Positions 25,938 through 35,632 are shown, counted from the first letter of the stretch. The stretch is DNA of 64,000 nucleotides from Paludibacter sp. (GCA_028692715.1 JAQUWU010000010.1:52358-116357), one strand, 5' to 3'. A program made the numbers and translations. The notes: generated by a model not told the origin, from the sequence alone.

Positions 25938-26063
25938 TATGAAAAAAATTTACTATTAATTTTAAATACTGACATGAAACGAGCATCAAAACTGACGATT
26001 AAACCAAAGACAATGTTCATTGCGGGTTCCATACAACAGTTATAAAAAAATAAAAATGAACGT

Positions 26064-27299
26064 ATGAAAAACAATAATAAAAATTCAGGCGACAAAAGTA
26101 ACTTAAGTTCCCCTTCAGGGGTTAGGGGTAATGTCTTATTTAAAACAGCTTTTAAAAGCTTAATAGGAAACGGACTCAAGACATGGCTGAATGTGTTTGT
26201 ACTTTCAATTTCTTTTGTGTTGATAATTTTGTTACAGGGAATTTTGAAAGGTTGGAGCACTCAGGCAGTGGACGATACCGTTAAATGGGAAATTGCCGGT
26301 GGCGAATACTGGCAGTCGAAATATGATCCATACGATCCTTTTTCGTTGGATTCAAGTACCGTTGAAATCCCGTCCGTATTCAAAAAAGAAATTGATAATC
26401 AATTGATTGAACCAATACTGATATCTCAGGGTAGTATTTATCCACAGGGAAGAATGCAGGGAGTAATGCTAAAGGGAATTCGACCTGATCAAAAATTATT
26501 AGAAATTCCAACTGAAAAACTTGATGTAAAATCGGATGAAATACCAGTGATTTTGGGTGCTTTTATGGCTCGTCAAACAAAATTGAAATTAAACGAATTG
26601 GTAACTTTGCGTTGGCGAGATAAAAATGGAACTTTCGAAGCAGCCGATATTCGCGTGGTGGGAATTTTTAAATCGTCAATACCAACTATTGATAATGGAA
26701 TTCTATGGATTCCATTGGATAGATTACAAAAAATGACCATGCAGGAAAATTGTGCTAATTTACTCATAAAATCTACTGAAATTCCAGTTCAGAATGTTGC
26801 TGGATGGAATTTTAAAAGTGTTGAAGATCTTACTGCTTCTACCATGCTTTTGGTGAAAACTAAATCGGTAGGTACAAGCTTTCTATACATTTTATTCTTG
26901 CTGTTAGCAATGCTGGCAATTTTCGATACACAAACGTTGGCTATTTTTCGTCGTCAACGTGAAATTGGAACTATGATTGCTCTCGGAATGACACAAAAAC
27001 AAGTAGTATGGCATTTTACGTTAGAAGGAACTATGAATGCAATTTTAGCCTTTGCATTGGGCACAGTTTGGGGTGCTCCACTACTCTTTTATATGGTAAA
27101 ATACGGTATTTCTTTTAATATGGATGCCAGTGAACTAGGCGTGCCAATGGCCGATACGATGTATGCAAGTATAACTCCGGGATTGGTTATTGGAACTATG
27201 GTATTTATTCTAATTGTAACAGCGGCAGTGAGTTATTTGCCGGCGCGAAAAATTGCTAAAATGAATCCTACGGATGCTATTCGGGGGAAAATACAATGA
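26064..27299 (+). CDS. FtsX/MacB-type ABC permease (first)
   Basis: A 411-residue permease: helix after ~residue 45 (WLNVFVLSISFVLIILLQGIL), a ~200-residue extracytoplasmic domain beginning TVKWEIAGGEYWQSKYDP, then three helices (TSFLYILFLLLAMLAIFDT; GTMNAILAFALGTVWG; GLVIGTMVFILIVTAAVSY) with the FtsX-type cytoplasmic motif RRQREIGTMIALGMTQKQV and the ending LPARKIAKMNPTDAIRGK, as in LolC/E. The first ~30 residues contain a repeat-derived stretch (DKSNLSSPSGVRG). It pairs with the next permease and the LolD-like ATPase. Confidence 0.88.
   Translation: MKNNNKNSGDKSNLSSPSGVRGNVLFKTAFKSLIGNGLKTWLNVFVLSISFVLIILLQGILKGWSTQAVDDTVKWEIAGGEYWQSKYDPYDPFSLDSSTVEIPSVFKKEIDNQLIEPILISQGSIYPQGRMQGVMLKGIRPDQKLLEIPTEKLDVKSDEIPVILGAFMARQTKLKLNELVTLRWRDKNGTFEAADIRVVGIFKSSIPTIDNGILWIPLDRLQKMTMQENCANLLIKSTEIPVQNVAGWNFKSVEDLTASTMLLVKTKSVGTSFLYILFLLLAMLAIFDTQTLAIFRRQREIGTMIALGMTQKQVVWHFTLEGTMNAILAFALGTVWGAPLLFYMVKYGISFNMDASELGVPMADTMYASITPGLVIGTMVFILIVTAAVSYLPARKIAKMNPTDAIRGKIQ
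26091..26130. repeat. Palindromic repeat embedded in the FtsX permease gene
   Basis: GACAAAAGTAACTTAAGTTC, then CCCTTCAGGGGTTAGGGGT. It is the same unit as 5821-5856 and 22449-22491 but with one extra base before the palindrome, so the second half is read in another frame (SSPSGVRG). Confidence 0.85.
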
Positions 27300-27320
27300 C
27301 CCCTAACCCCTAAAGGGGAA
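27298..27320. repeat. Palindromic repeat at the end of the first FtsX gene
   Basis: GACCCCTAACCCC then TAAAGGGGAA, overlapping the TGA stop codon of the permease gene by two bases. A second, partial copy (GTCCCTCTTTTGGGGG, then TTGGGGG) at 27363-27386 lies just before the next start codon. Confidence 0.75.
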
Positions 27321-27390
27321 AAGGGAAATATTTCAGATTTTTATAAACAATACTAACTTAAAGTCCCTCTTTTGGGGGTTGGGGGTAATT

Positions 27391-28662
27391 ATGATAAAAT
27401 TCTTATTTAAAGGACTATTACGCGATAGATCACGTAGTTTGCTACCGATAATTGTAGTAGCGCTGGGAGTTATGATGACTGTGTTTCTACAGGCATATAT
27501 GAGTGGTATTTTTGCCGATAGCATTGAAACTACTGCCAAGTTTTCATCCGGACATGTAAAAGTAATGACTGAAGCATACAAGGAAAATCAATCGCAACTG
27601 CCGAATGATTATGCCATTATCGGAATTAATGATGTAATGAAGAAACTAAATAAGGAATATCCTGATATGTCATGGATTGACCGAATTCAGTTTGGGGGAT
27701 TACTCGATTCTCCAGATTCTGCCGGATTGACCCGCTCGCAGGGTAATGTAATGGGAATGGGTATTCATTTGATTGGAAATCAAGATGAAATTAACCGTAT
27801 GGATTTGAAATCGAAGTTATTGACTGGATGTTTTCCTGATAAATGCGGTGAGATTTTAATTACAGATGAACTCTTCAATAAAATGAACCTAAAACTGGGC
27901 GATCCTGTCACCTTGATAACCAATACAATGTTTGGCGACATGGCTATGCATAACTTTATAGTTTCGGGCACCATTCATTTTGGCACTCCTGCATTAGATA
28001 AAGGAATGATTATTACCGATATAGAAGACGCTCGTCTGGCATTAAATATGGAAGATGCGGCGGGCGAAGTGTTGGGATTTTTCAATGACTCGCCTTATGT
28101 TGACTCAAAAGCTGTAAGTTTGGCAAAAGAGTTTAATGAAAAAAACATCCATAAAGACGATAAGTTTTCATTAGCAATGTTGCCTATGAGCGGTATCAGC
28201 GGAATGGATTTCTTGATTGCTTATTCTGAAAATGCTCAGTTTATCATTATCTTTATTTTTGTATTTGCCATGTCAATTGTACTGTGGAATGCCGGTTTAG
28301 TTGGCGGATTGAGGCGTTATGGCGAATTTGGCTTGCGACTGGCCATTGGTGAAAATAAAAATGAAATATATCGTTCGTTAATAGGAGAATCTATTTTAGT
28401 TGGATTAATTGGCTCAATTATTGGAATTAGTATAGGACTTGTTTTTGCCTGGTTAATGCAGCATTATGGGTTGGATACCAGCGGTATGATGAAAAACTCA
28501 AATATGATGATGCCAAGTATTATGCGAGCTCAGATTACTGTTACAACCTATTATATTGGTTTTATTCCCGGAGTACTTTCTACCGTAATTGGTGCTATGC
28601 TTGCCGGAATTGGTATTTATAAACGGCAAACGGCAAGTTTGTTTAAGGAGTTGGAAGGGTAA
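27391..28662 (+). CDS. FtsX/MacB-type ABC permease (second)
   Basis: A 423-residue permease from ATG 27391 (MIKFLFKGLLRDRSRSLLP); the TTG at 27379 lies in a repeat. The first helix is IIVVALGVMMTVFLQAYM; an external domain with FSSGHVKVMTEAYKENQSQ follows; three C-terminal helices include FIIIFIFVFAMSIVLWNAGLV and SILVGLIGSIIGISIGLVFAW, with the cytoplasmic motif RRYGEFGLRLAIGENKNEI. With the first permease it forms a heterodimer like LolC/LolE. No bacterial cytotoxin or bacteriocin gene is adjacent. Confidence 0.87.
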   Translation: MIKFLFKGLLRDRSRSLLPIIVVALGVMMTVFLQAYMSGIFADSIETTAKFSSGHVKVMTEAYKENQSQLPNDYAIIGINDVMKKLNKEYPDMSWIDRIQFGGLLDSPDSAGLTRSQGNVMGMGIHLIGNQDEINRMDLKSKLLTGCFPDKCGEILITDELFNKMNLKLGDPVTLITNTMFGDMAMHNFIVSGTIHFGTPALDKGMIITDIEDARLALNMEDAAGEVLGFFNDSPYVDSKAVSLAKEFNEKNIHKDDKFSLAMLPMSGISGMDFLIAYSENAQFIIIFIFVFAMSIVLWNAGLVGGLRRYGEFGLRLAIGENKNEIYRSLIGESILVGLIGSIIGISIGLVFAWLMQHYGLDTSGMMKNSNMMMPSIMRAQITVTTYYIGFIPGVLSTVIGAMLAGIGIYKRQTASLFKELEG

Positions 28663-28732
28663 ATGATGTGATGATTAGATAATGTGATGATATGATAATT
28701 CTTATTTAGTGACAATTATAATTTTATATAAA

Positions 28733-29470
28733 ATGAAAAGAAATATTTTAATAGTTTTATTTATGGTAGGTTTGATAAGTTTTGCTCAAAATTTTCCAAC
28801 AGGGAAAAGCGTTCTCGATAAAGTAGATGCTAATATGTCGGCTAATACACGTGTTCTCACAGCTAAAATGGAAATTTCTGGAGCAAGAATTATGCGAACC
28901 ATGGTCTCAAAATCGTATAGTATGGGCGATAAAAAAGCGTATACCGAATACCTTGCCCCGGCACGCGAGAAGGGTACAAAAATGCTGAAACTTGAAAATC
29001 AGCTGTGGATTTATTCCCCAACTACTGACAGAACCATTCAGATTTCCGGACATATGTTACGCCAATCGGTTATGGGAAGCGATATGTCATACGAAGATAT
29101 GATGAACGATACACCCTTGTTGGAACAATACAAAGCAGAAGTAACTGCCCAAGAAATGATTGAGGGTAGAAAATGTTGGGTGGTTACGCTAACGGCTATT
29201 AAACCCAATGTTACTTATTTTACACAAAAAATGTGGGTGGACGAAGAAAAATACGTTCCATTAAAGGTCGATTTATTTTCAAAAAGTGGAAAACTGTTGA
29301 AACGAACCATCATGAGTGATGTGAAAAAAGTTCAGGGACGCTGGTTTCCCATGTCGTTTGTGTATAAAGATATGCTGAAAGACGGGGATGGAACAAAAAT
29401 GACAGTGGAAGAAATTCAATTGGATGTAAATATTCCTGATAGTTATTTTAATAAAGTGAATTTGAGATAA
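28733..29470 (+). CDS. LolA-like outer-membrane lipoprotein-sorting family protein
   Basis: A 245-residue periplasmic protein from ATG 28733, with signal peptide NILIVLFMVGLISFAQ. The body (TAKMEISGARIMRTMVSKS; REKGTKMLKLENQLWIYSPTT; DMSYEDMMNDTPLLEQYKAEV; VWVDEEKYVPLK-like VDEEKYVPLKVDLFSKSGKLL) matches the half-barrel outer-membrane lipoprotein-sorting protein family (DUF4292/PF17131-like). Such proteins accompany lipid- or lipoprotein-moving transporters. With the upstream LolD-FtsX-FtsX genes it forms a candidate inner-to-outer membrane shuttle separate from housekeeping LolCDE. Confidence 0.83.
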   Translation: MKRNILIVLFMVGLISFAQNFPTGKSVLDKVDANMSANTRVLTAKMEISGARIMRTMVSKSYSMGDKKAYTEYLAPAREKGTKMLKLENQLWIYSPTTDRTIQISGHMLRQSVMGSDMSYEDMMNDTPLLEQYKAEVTAQEMIEGRKCWVVTLTAIKPNVTYFTQKMWVDEEKYVPLKVDLFSKSGKLLKRTIMSDVKKVQGRWFPMSFVYKDMLKDGDGTKMTVEEIQLDVNIPDSYFNKVNLR

Positions 29471-29539
29471 AACCTCATATCGTTAATTAGTAAATTGAAG
29501 AGCCGAAAAGGAGTAGACTCTTATATTAATCTTAATACC

Positions 29540-32191
29540 ATGAAAATTAAAAACCTTCGCCATTTAATTTATTTGGCTATTGTATTTGCACATGTTGCAA
29601 TAGTTCAGGCAATTGAGCCTTTTAAAGACACGAGTCTCTCATTCGAAGAGCGAACCAATGATTTGGTTTCTAAGTTAACACTAGAAGAAAAAACACAATT
29701 AATGCGTTTCGATTCACCTGCTGTCGATCGCCTTGGAATTCAAGCATACAATTGGTGGAACGAATGTTTACATGGAGTTGCACGTTCAGGTCTGGCAACA
29801 ATTTTTCCGGAACCAATCGGGATGGCTGCAATGTGGGACAAAAATCAGATGTATTCTATTGCCAATGCTATTTCTGACGAAGCGAGAGCCAAATACAACG
29901 ATTATCAACGTCAGGGAAAATATGGGATATACGAAGGTCTCACGTTTTGGACTCCGAATATCAATATCTTTCGTGATCCTCGTTGGGGACGGGGCATGGA
30001 GACTTATGGCGAAGACCCCTACCTGACAGCTGAACTGGCTATTCCGTTTATTAAAGGGATGCAGGGTAATGACCTGCGATATATGAAACTTATAGCTACA
30101 GTCAAACATTTTGCAGTTCATAGTGGACCGGAATCTACCCGACATTCTTTCGACGTTTGGCCAAGTGATTATGATATGTCAGAAACGTATTTACCTCATT
30201 TCAAACGTACGGTCACCGAGGGCGGGGTTTATTCGGTTATGTGTGCATATCAACGGTTGAATGGTGCACCCTGTTGCGGTAGCAAATTTCTTGAAAATAT
30301 CCTGCGAAATCAATGGGATTTTCAAGGTTATATTGTTTCCGACTGTGGTGCTGTTCAGGACTTTTACGAAAAAAAGGCACATCATGTAGTGACTACACCC
30401 GAAGAAGCATCTGCTATGGCAGTTAAAGCTGGAACGGATTTGAATTGTGGCAGTGTTTATGCAAATCATTTGCTTGATGCTGTTAAACAAGGGCTTTTGA
30501 CTGAAAATGAAATTAACATTTCGGTAAAAAGATTGATTTTGGCACGCATGAAACTGGGTCAATTCGATCCAACAGAAATGCTGAAGTATGCACAAATTCC
30601 ACTTTCCGTGGTCGATTCTAAAGAACATCAGGCATTGGCACTTGAATCGGCCAGAAAATCCATGGTGTTACTCGAAAATAAAAACAATATACTCCCATTT
30701 TCAAAAAATGTGAAACGCGTGGCAGTTATTGGACCAAATGCTGATAATAAGGAAATTTTGTTAGGAAATTACAACGGATATTCTTCAAATGAAATTACAC
30801 CTTTAAAAGGAATAGTCGAAAAGTTACCAAATGCAGAAGTAAAATATGCTCAAGGTTGTAGGTTGGCAAATGAGCTTCCATGCTTAACATCTATATCACC
30901 GGATTATTTTTATACTTCAGAGTCTTTAAAACAAAAAGGGCTGAAAGGGGAATATTTTTCGCACTATAATTTTAAAGGAAAGGTTATGCATAACCGAATT
31001 GATAAAAATATCGATTTTGTTTGGTGGACGAAAGCACCTTTCAAAGATATGCAACCCGATTCATTCTCTGTACGTTGGAAAGCTGTATTTGTGCCACCTG
31101 TTACCGGAAACTATGCTATTGGAGGCGAGGCTTTTAATGGTTTTGACATTTTTATTGATGGCAAATTATTTATTCATGGACGTCCAAGTGACCACGATCC
31201 ACGAAAGGAGTATGATTTTATTGAATTAGAAGGAGGTAAAAAATACAATATCCAATTTGATTATCCCAAAAATAATTCAGAATATGCTACTGCTTGTTTG
31301 AAGTGGGAAATTCCAAATCCAAGACTAAAAGACGAAGCTGTTGAATTAGCTCAAAAGTCTGATTTAGTAGTGCTTTGTATGGGCTTAAGTCCTATGCTCG
31401 AAGGGGAGGAAATGAAAGTGAAAGTTCCTGGATTTGCAGGGGGTGACCGGATAGATATTAAACTGCCTGAAAGTCAGACCGATTTAATCCGCGCGATTCA
31501 AAAGTTAGCTAGACCAACAGTTTTAGTCTTGTTGAATGGTAGCGCGTTGGCATTTAACTGGGAGGCAGAAAATATCCCTGCTATTTTAGAAGCATGGTAT
31601 CCCGGACAAGCAGGTGGAACGGCAATTGCCGATGTAATTTTTGGTGATTATAATCCTTCGGGACGTTTACCTTTGACTTTTTACAAAAGTATTGATCAGA
31701 TTCCTGCTTTTGATGAATATGATATGAAAGGTAAAACTTATCGTTATTTCGACGGCAAACCATTGTATGAATTTGGTTATGGACTAAATTACAGTACTTT
31801 TGAATATACCATGAAAGATATTCCAACTGAAATTATAACTGGTGAAAAAATAAATTTATCTGTTGATGTGACAAATACAGGCAAATATGATGGTGATGAG
31901 GTTGTCCAACTTTATGTTTCGTTGCCCGACAGCAAATTGAAAAAATCAATTCGTTCGTTGCAGGGATTTAAACGCATTCATTTAAAAGTTGGAGAAACTC
32001 AAACGGTTGAATTTACTTTAACTCCGGAACAGTTTGCAGCCCGTGACGAGAATAATCTGGCCGTAGTTGAATCCGGAAATGTTCAAATTTCTATAGGCGG
32101 AAAACAACCTGATGCAAAATCGATTGCCAATAAAAAAGGAGTTCAGTTTGATGTAAAAGTAGCCGGTGACAAATATATTGTGAATAATTAG
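29540..32191 (+). CDS. Glycoside hydrolase family 3 enzyme with PA14 domain
   Basis: An 883-residue secreted enzyme from ATG 29540 (signal peptide NLRHLIYLAIVFAHVAIVQA). The GH3 (alpha/beta)8 domain includes NWWNECLHGVAR, FWTPNINIFRDPRWGRGMET, ATVKHFAVHSGPE and IVSDCGAVQDF, whose Asp268 is the nucleophile. The second GH3 domain is split by a PA14 carbohydrate-binding insert (GLKGEYFSHYNFKGKV to KKYNIQFDYPKNNSEY, about residues 470-580). A fibronectin III-like domain ends the protein. The NWWNECLHG pattern is typical of GH3 beta-xylosidases/beta-glucosidases acting on plant wall oligosaccharides; exact specificity is uncertain. Confidence 0.9.
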   Translation: MKIKNLRHLIYLAIVFAHVAIVQAIEPFKDTSLSFEERTNDLVSKLTLEEKTQLMRFDSPAVDRLGIQAYNWWNECLHGVARSGLATIFPEPIGMAAMWDKNQMYSIANAISDEARAKYNDYQRQGKYGIYEGLTFWTPNINIFRDPRWGRGMETYGEDPYLTAELAIPFIKGMQGNDLRYMKLIATVKHFAVHSGPESTRHSFDVWPSDYDMSETYLPHFKRTVTEGGVYSVMCAYQRLNGAPCCGSKFLENILRNQWDFQGYIVSDCGAVQDFYEKKAHHVVTTPEEASAMAVKAGTDLNCGSVYANHLLDAVKQGLLTENEINISVKRLILARMKLGQFDPTEMLKYAQIPLSVVDSKEHQALALESARKSMVLLENKNNILPFSKNVKRVAVIGPNADNKEILLGNYNGYSSNEITPLKGIVEKLPNAEVKYAQGCRLANELPCLTSISPDYFYTSESLKQKGLKGEYFSHYNFKGKVMHNRIDKNIDFVWWTKAPFKDMQPDSFSVRWKAVFVPPVTGNYAIGGEAFNGFDIFIDGKLFIHGRPSDHDPRKEYDFIELEGGKKYNIQFDYPKNNSEYATACLKWEIPNPRLKDEAVELAQKSDLVVLCMGLSPMLEGEEMKVKVPGFAGGDRIDIKLPESQTDLIRAIQKLARPTVLVLLNGSALAFNWEAENIPAILEAWYPGQAGGTAIADVIFGDYNPSGRLPLTFYKSIDQIPAFDEYDMKGKTYRYFDGKPLYEFGYGLNYSTFEYTMKDIPTEIITGEKINLSVDVTNTGKYDGDEVVQLYVSLPDSKLKKSIRSLQGFKRIHLKVGETQTVEFTLTPEQFAARDENNLAVVESGNVQISIGGKQPDAKSIANKKGVQFDVKVAGDKYIVNN

Positions 32192-32252
32192 AAATTAATT
32201 AAGTAAATGGAACTATATAATGTCCTATTTAAAAGAGTTATCGTGAACCGCG

Positions 32253-32271
32253 CCTACCTGCTGCAGGTAGG
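32253..32271. repeat. Small palindrome (CCTACCTGC type)
   Basis: CCTACCTGCTGCAGGTAGG is nearly self-complementary. Relatives occur at 47835 and 47951 and inside element copy 3 (49079-49100). It lies in the spacer between the convergent GH3 and asparaginase genes. Confidence 0.65.
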
Positions 32272-32381
32272 GTCGAAATTGGAGTATATTAATAGTACAA
32301 TCGGTATTAAATAAGAAAAATTAAATCAGTTACCCGATTCAGTTCTTCTTTAAACCAATATCAAAAGAATTTTAACACCTT

Positions 32382-33416
32382 CTATATCACCGTCATTTCC
32401 CCACACATACTTATACTCAGGCGATGTTTTATATCATCAATATTTTCGTATTGACCCAAAAGATACATAAGCTTTGTAACAATGGCTTCGGTAGTAGAAT
32501 CGTAGGCACTTATTACCCCTGCACTCATAAGATTTAAACTGGTTTCGTACCGACCCATTTCCACGGATCCGGTGCTGCATTGCGTTTTATTAGCAATAAG
32601 GATACCACGCTCAGTAGCGTTTTTCAACGAATTAAAAAACCATGTTTGACGAGGTGCATTTCCTGCACCAAAACTCTCAAGAACCACTGCTTTCAAACCG
32701 GGTATATTCAATATTGCATTCACTGTATGTTCGGTAATGCCTGGAAAAAGCTTTAGAATAGCTACGTTTTGATCTATTTTGGTACGAACACATAATGCTG
32801 TTCCCGGAGACGGATAATGAATATACGAACGGAAGAATTTAATATGAACACCGGCTTTTGCCAGAGGCGGATAATTATATGAATTGAACGCACTGAAATG
32901 TTCTGCATTTTTTTTAGTGGTCCGATTTGCTCGGAATAAATTGTCTTCGAAAAAGATACATACTTCAGGAACAATAGGTTGACCATTTTCGTTAGCAGTT
33001 GCAATTTCGATAGCAGTAATCAAATTTTCTTTTGCATCCGAGCGAGTCATGCCAATGGGCAACTGAGCTCCGGTAAATATAACAGGTTTCGACAAATTTT
33101 CAAGCATAAAACTGAGTGCCGATGCCGTATATGCCATAGTATCCGTACCATGAAGTACTACAAATCCGTCATATTCTTCGTAATTTTCCTGAATAAGCAA
33201 AGCAATCCGTTCCCAAACCGGCGGATAAACATCCGACGAATCGAGAAGCGGTAAAAATGGTACACTTTTAATTCTAATTCCCGTTCGCTTTAGTTCGGGC
33301 ATGTACTCTTGCAAACGATTAAAATCAATTGGACGTAAAGCTCCGGTAGCCGGATCTTCAGACATACTTATCGTTCCACCGGTAAACATCAACAATACAG
33401 CACTCTCTTTTTCCAC
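32382..33416 (-). CDS. ansA: Type I L-asparaginase
   Basis: Hydrolyses L-asparagine to aspartate and ammonia in the cytosol. The first catalytic Thr is in MFTGGTISMSED (Thr12), the second in VVLHGTDTMAYTASALSFML (~90), and the C-terminal domain has GNAPRQTWFFNSLK. There is no signal peptide, so it is the cytoplasmic, low-affinity type. The frame starts with GTG at 33416, 23 nt after a -7 box (33440-33447); the next in-frame ATG would remove part of the first strand. Single gene. Confidence 0.92.
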   Translation of the reverse strand: MEKESAVLLMFTGGTISMSEDPATGALRPIDFNRLQEYMPELKRTGIRIKSVPFLPLLDSSDVYPPVWERIALLIQENYEEYDGFVVLHGTDTMAYTASALSFMLENLSKPVIFTGAQLPIGMTRSDAKENLITAIEIATANENGQPIVPEVCIFFEDNLFRANRTTKKNAEHFSAFNSYNYPPLAKAGVHIKFFRSYIHYPSPGTALCVRTKIDQNVAILKLFPGITEHTVNAILNIPGLKAVVLESFGAGNAPRQTWFFNSLKNATERGILIANKTQCSTGSVEMGRYETSLNLMSAGVISAYDSTTEAIVTKLMYLLGQYENIDDIKHRLSISMCGEMTVI

Positions 33417-33439
33417 AATAATTTTTATAAATATTTATA

Positions 33440-33447
33440 CAAAGATA
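33440..33447 (-). promoter_or_regulatory. -7 box of the asparaginase gene
   Basis: TATCTTTG on the minus strand, a perfect TAnnTTTG match just upstream of the GTG start; no clear -33 box. Confidence 0.45.
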
Positions 33448-33542
33448 GTGTAAAAAAATTTATGCTTTAGTTGACATAAGGATAATTTGAATTCAAAATT
33501 ATTTTTTTATAATACTATGAAGCAAGGCTTGAAATTAATCAC

Positions 33543-33550
33543 TATTTTTG
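33543..33550 (+). promoter_or_regulatory. -7 box of the shikimate kinase gene
   Basis: TATTTTTG, 21 nt before the ATG at 33572. It argues against an upstream TTG start at 33548, which would lie inside the promoter. Confidence 0.5.
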
Positions 33551-33571
33551 CAATTCGTAAAGAATAACAAA

Positions 33572-34081
33572 ATGAATCGGATTTTTTTAATAGGATATAT
33601 GGGCTCCGGTAAATCGACTATCGGTAAATTGCTGGCTGCTAAACTCAACTATAGTTTTGTGGATATGGATGCCTATATCGAAGAAAAACAATTTAAATCG
33701 GTTTCACAGATTTTTGCCGAAAAAGGAGAAAATGAATTCAGATTGCTAGAACAAAAATGTTTACACGAAGTAGCCGAATTTGAAGATGTGATAATTTCGA
33801 CTGGTGGAGGTGCTCCGTGCTTTTTCGACAATATGGAATATATGAAACTGCGGGGTTTGACGGTCTATCTAAATCTTACCGCCAATGAATTAAAAGACAG
33901 GTTGGAAAGTTCAAAAGCCAACAAACGACCCTTGTTAGCCAACCGCAAAGGAGATGAGTTACTGAAATTTATCAGCGAAGGTTTAAGCAAACGCGAACCT
34001 TTTTATTTGCAGGCTGAAGTGCACATTAAAAATAACTCGGAAGAAAAAATAGTAGAGAAAATACTTGCTATAGCTACCTGA
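33572..34081 (+). CDS. aroK: Shikimate kinase
   Basis: Phosphorylates shikimate with ATP in aromatic amino acid synthesis. Walker A GYMGSGKST is at residues 8-16; the shikimate-binding VDMDAYIEE and the FRLLEQKCLHEV and STGGGAPCF motifs follow; the LID arginine lies in KANKRPLL. The 169 residues fit the family. The last 8 bp overlap the end of queA on the opposite strand. Confidence 0.94.
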   Translation: MNRIFLIGYMGSGKSTIGKLLAAKLNYSFVDMDAYIEEKQFKSVSQIFAEKGENEFRLLEQKCLHEVAEFEDVIISTGGGAPCFFDNMEYMKLRGLTVYLNLTANELKDRLESSKANKRPLLANRKGDELLKFISEGLSKREPFYLQAEVHIKNNSEEKIVEKILAIAT

Positions 34082-35321
34082 ACAGCAATGAACTATCACC
34101 ATAACTCAAAAAGCGAAAATCATTTCCAAGAGCGTAATCATAGATATCCTTCCAATTTCCTTTTACAAAAGCCGAAACGAGTAATAACAAGGTGCTTTTG
34201 GGTTGATGAAAATTCGTAATCATTACATCTACAATTCTGAATTTATATCCCGGCTTTATCATAATTTGTGTTTCAGCATGAAGTGTCGTCAGATCATTTG
34301 CATCTAGATAATCTAAGATATTTTGTAAAGCTTCAAAAGCGGTTATTTCTAAATAATCCTCATAGGGAGCCCATTGATTTACATGCATTTTTTTAATGGA
34401 TACATAGTTTTTCTCTCCCCGGGGAGAGGGGCAAGAGGTGAGGTCGATTCCTAAGAAATAAAGGCTTTCCAATGTCCTTACCGATGTTGTTCCTACCGCC
34501 ACGATATTTCCCAAATTCTTCTGCAAATGCACTATTGTACTTCGTTGAACAGATATTACCTCAGTGTGCATGAGATGGTCAGCGATATCCCTTGTCTTTA
34601 CCGGCTGAAAAGTCCCCGCACCCACATGCAACGTCAACTCTTCTAGTTCAATATTTTTTGATTTTAAACTCTCAAAAACTTCCGTTGTAAAATGTAAACC
34701 GGCAGTTGGTGCAGCCACCGAACCTTTTATTTTTGAATAAACCGTTTGATAAGTGGTGAGGTCACTTTCTTCTGTTTCTCGGTGGAGGTAAGGCGGAATG
34801 GGTAACTCGCCGGCAGTTTCCAAAATATCGACAAAATGGATGTCTTTATTATACCACGAAAAATGAACAGTATGTGTATTTCCCTCGGTTTGAAGTAATT
34901 TGGCATTAAAAACACAACTATTCTCTCCTATAACAATGGTTTTACTCAACTCTCCTTCTTTCCATTTTTTCAGATTTCCAACCATGCATTTCCAGGTACA
35001 TTCGTTGGTAGCTCCAAGTGCTTGACCATAATCAGCCGGACTCAACGGCTCCAGACAAAACACTTCTATCCTTGCTCCTGTTTCCTTTTGAAAAATCAAA
35101 CGTGCCTGAATAACCCGCGTATTGTTGTAAACCAGCAAACTATTTTTGGGAAGAAAGTCTGCGATATGTAAAAATTTACTTTCAGTTATGATAGAATCTT
35201 TATAAACTAATAATTTTGATGTATCACGACGTGCTAATGGAAATTTAGCAATGCGTTCATCAGGTAATGAATAGTCAAAGCTATCAATATATAAAATTTC
35301 GTTTTTTGGAAGATTATTCAC
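34074..35321 (-). CDS. queA: S-adenosylmethionine:tRNA ribosyltransferase-isomerase
   Basis: Transfers the ribosyl part of SAM to make epoxyqueuosine in tRNA. Diagnostic blocks: YSLPDERIAKFPLARRDTSK, LVYNNTRVIQARL, KGSVAAPTAGLHFT, LHVGAGTFQPVK and MITNFHQPKSTLLLLVSAF. It starts with GTG at 35321 and has 415 residues, longer than the usual ~350; part is the normal Bacteroidota extension and part is a palindromic repeat at 34409-34443 that encodes TSCPSPRGEKN near residue ~295-304, between LESLYFLGID and VNQWAPYED. The C terminus overlaps aroK by 8 bp. Confidence 0.93.
   Translation of the reverse strand: MNNLPKNEILYIDSFDYSLPDERIAKFPLARRDTSKLLVYKDSIITESKFLHIADFLPKNSLLVYNNTRVIQARLIFQKETGARIEVFCLEPLSPADYGQALGATNECTWKCMVGNLKKWKEGELSKTIVIGENSCVFNAKLLQTEGNTHTVHFSWYNKDIHFVDILETAGELPIPPYLHRETEESDLTTYQTVYSKIKGSVAAPTAGLHFTTEVFESLKSKNIELEELTLHVGAGTFQPVKTRDIADHLMHTEVISVQRSTIVHLQKNLGNIVAVGTTSVRTLESLYFLGIDLTSCPSPRGEKNYVSIKKMHVNQWAPYEDYLEITAFEALQNILDYLDANDLTTLHAETQIMIKPGYKFRIVDVMITNFHQPKSTLLLLVSAFVKGNWKDIYDYALGNDFRFLSYGDSSLLFR
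34409..34443. repeat. Palindromic repeat embedded in frame in queA
   Basis: TTTTTCTCTCCCCGGGGAG then AGGGGCAAGAGGTGAG. The core CTCTCCCCGGGGAGAG is a perfect 16-bp palindrome. It is translated within a surface loop as LTSCPSPRGEK. Confidence 0.8.
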
Positions 35322-35632
35322 AATAATAATTCTGGATTAATATGATCAACAGTTCGCTATTAATTTATATAAATTCATATATATCAACATAACAAACATG
35401 TTGAATTTTGGATAATGCATTGAGCAGATGAATAGTTACAGATAATTTCGCAATAATAAAGCCATGAAAGACTAGTAGTGAGAGCAAACTTAATATTTAT
35501 TTAAATTCAACATTGACCATTGCAAATTTAGTGAAAATTGAACACAAATAAAGACAAAACACAAATGCTCAATTAAGTAGTTGAGAGTCAAGTAGTTTGT
35601 ATGTAGTTTCCACAACCAACCATTGTATGATA

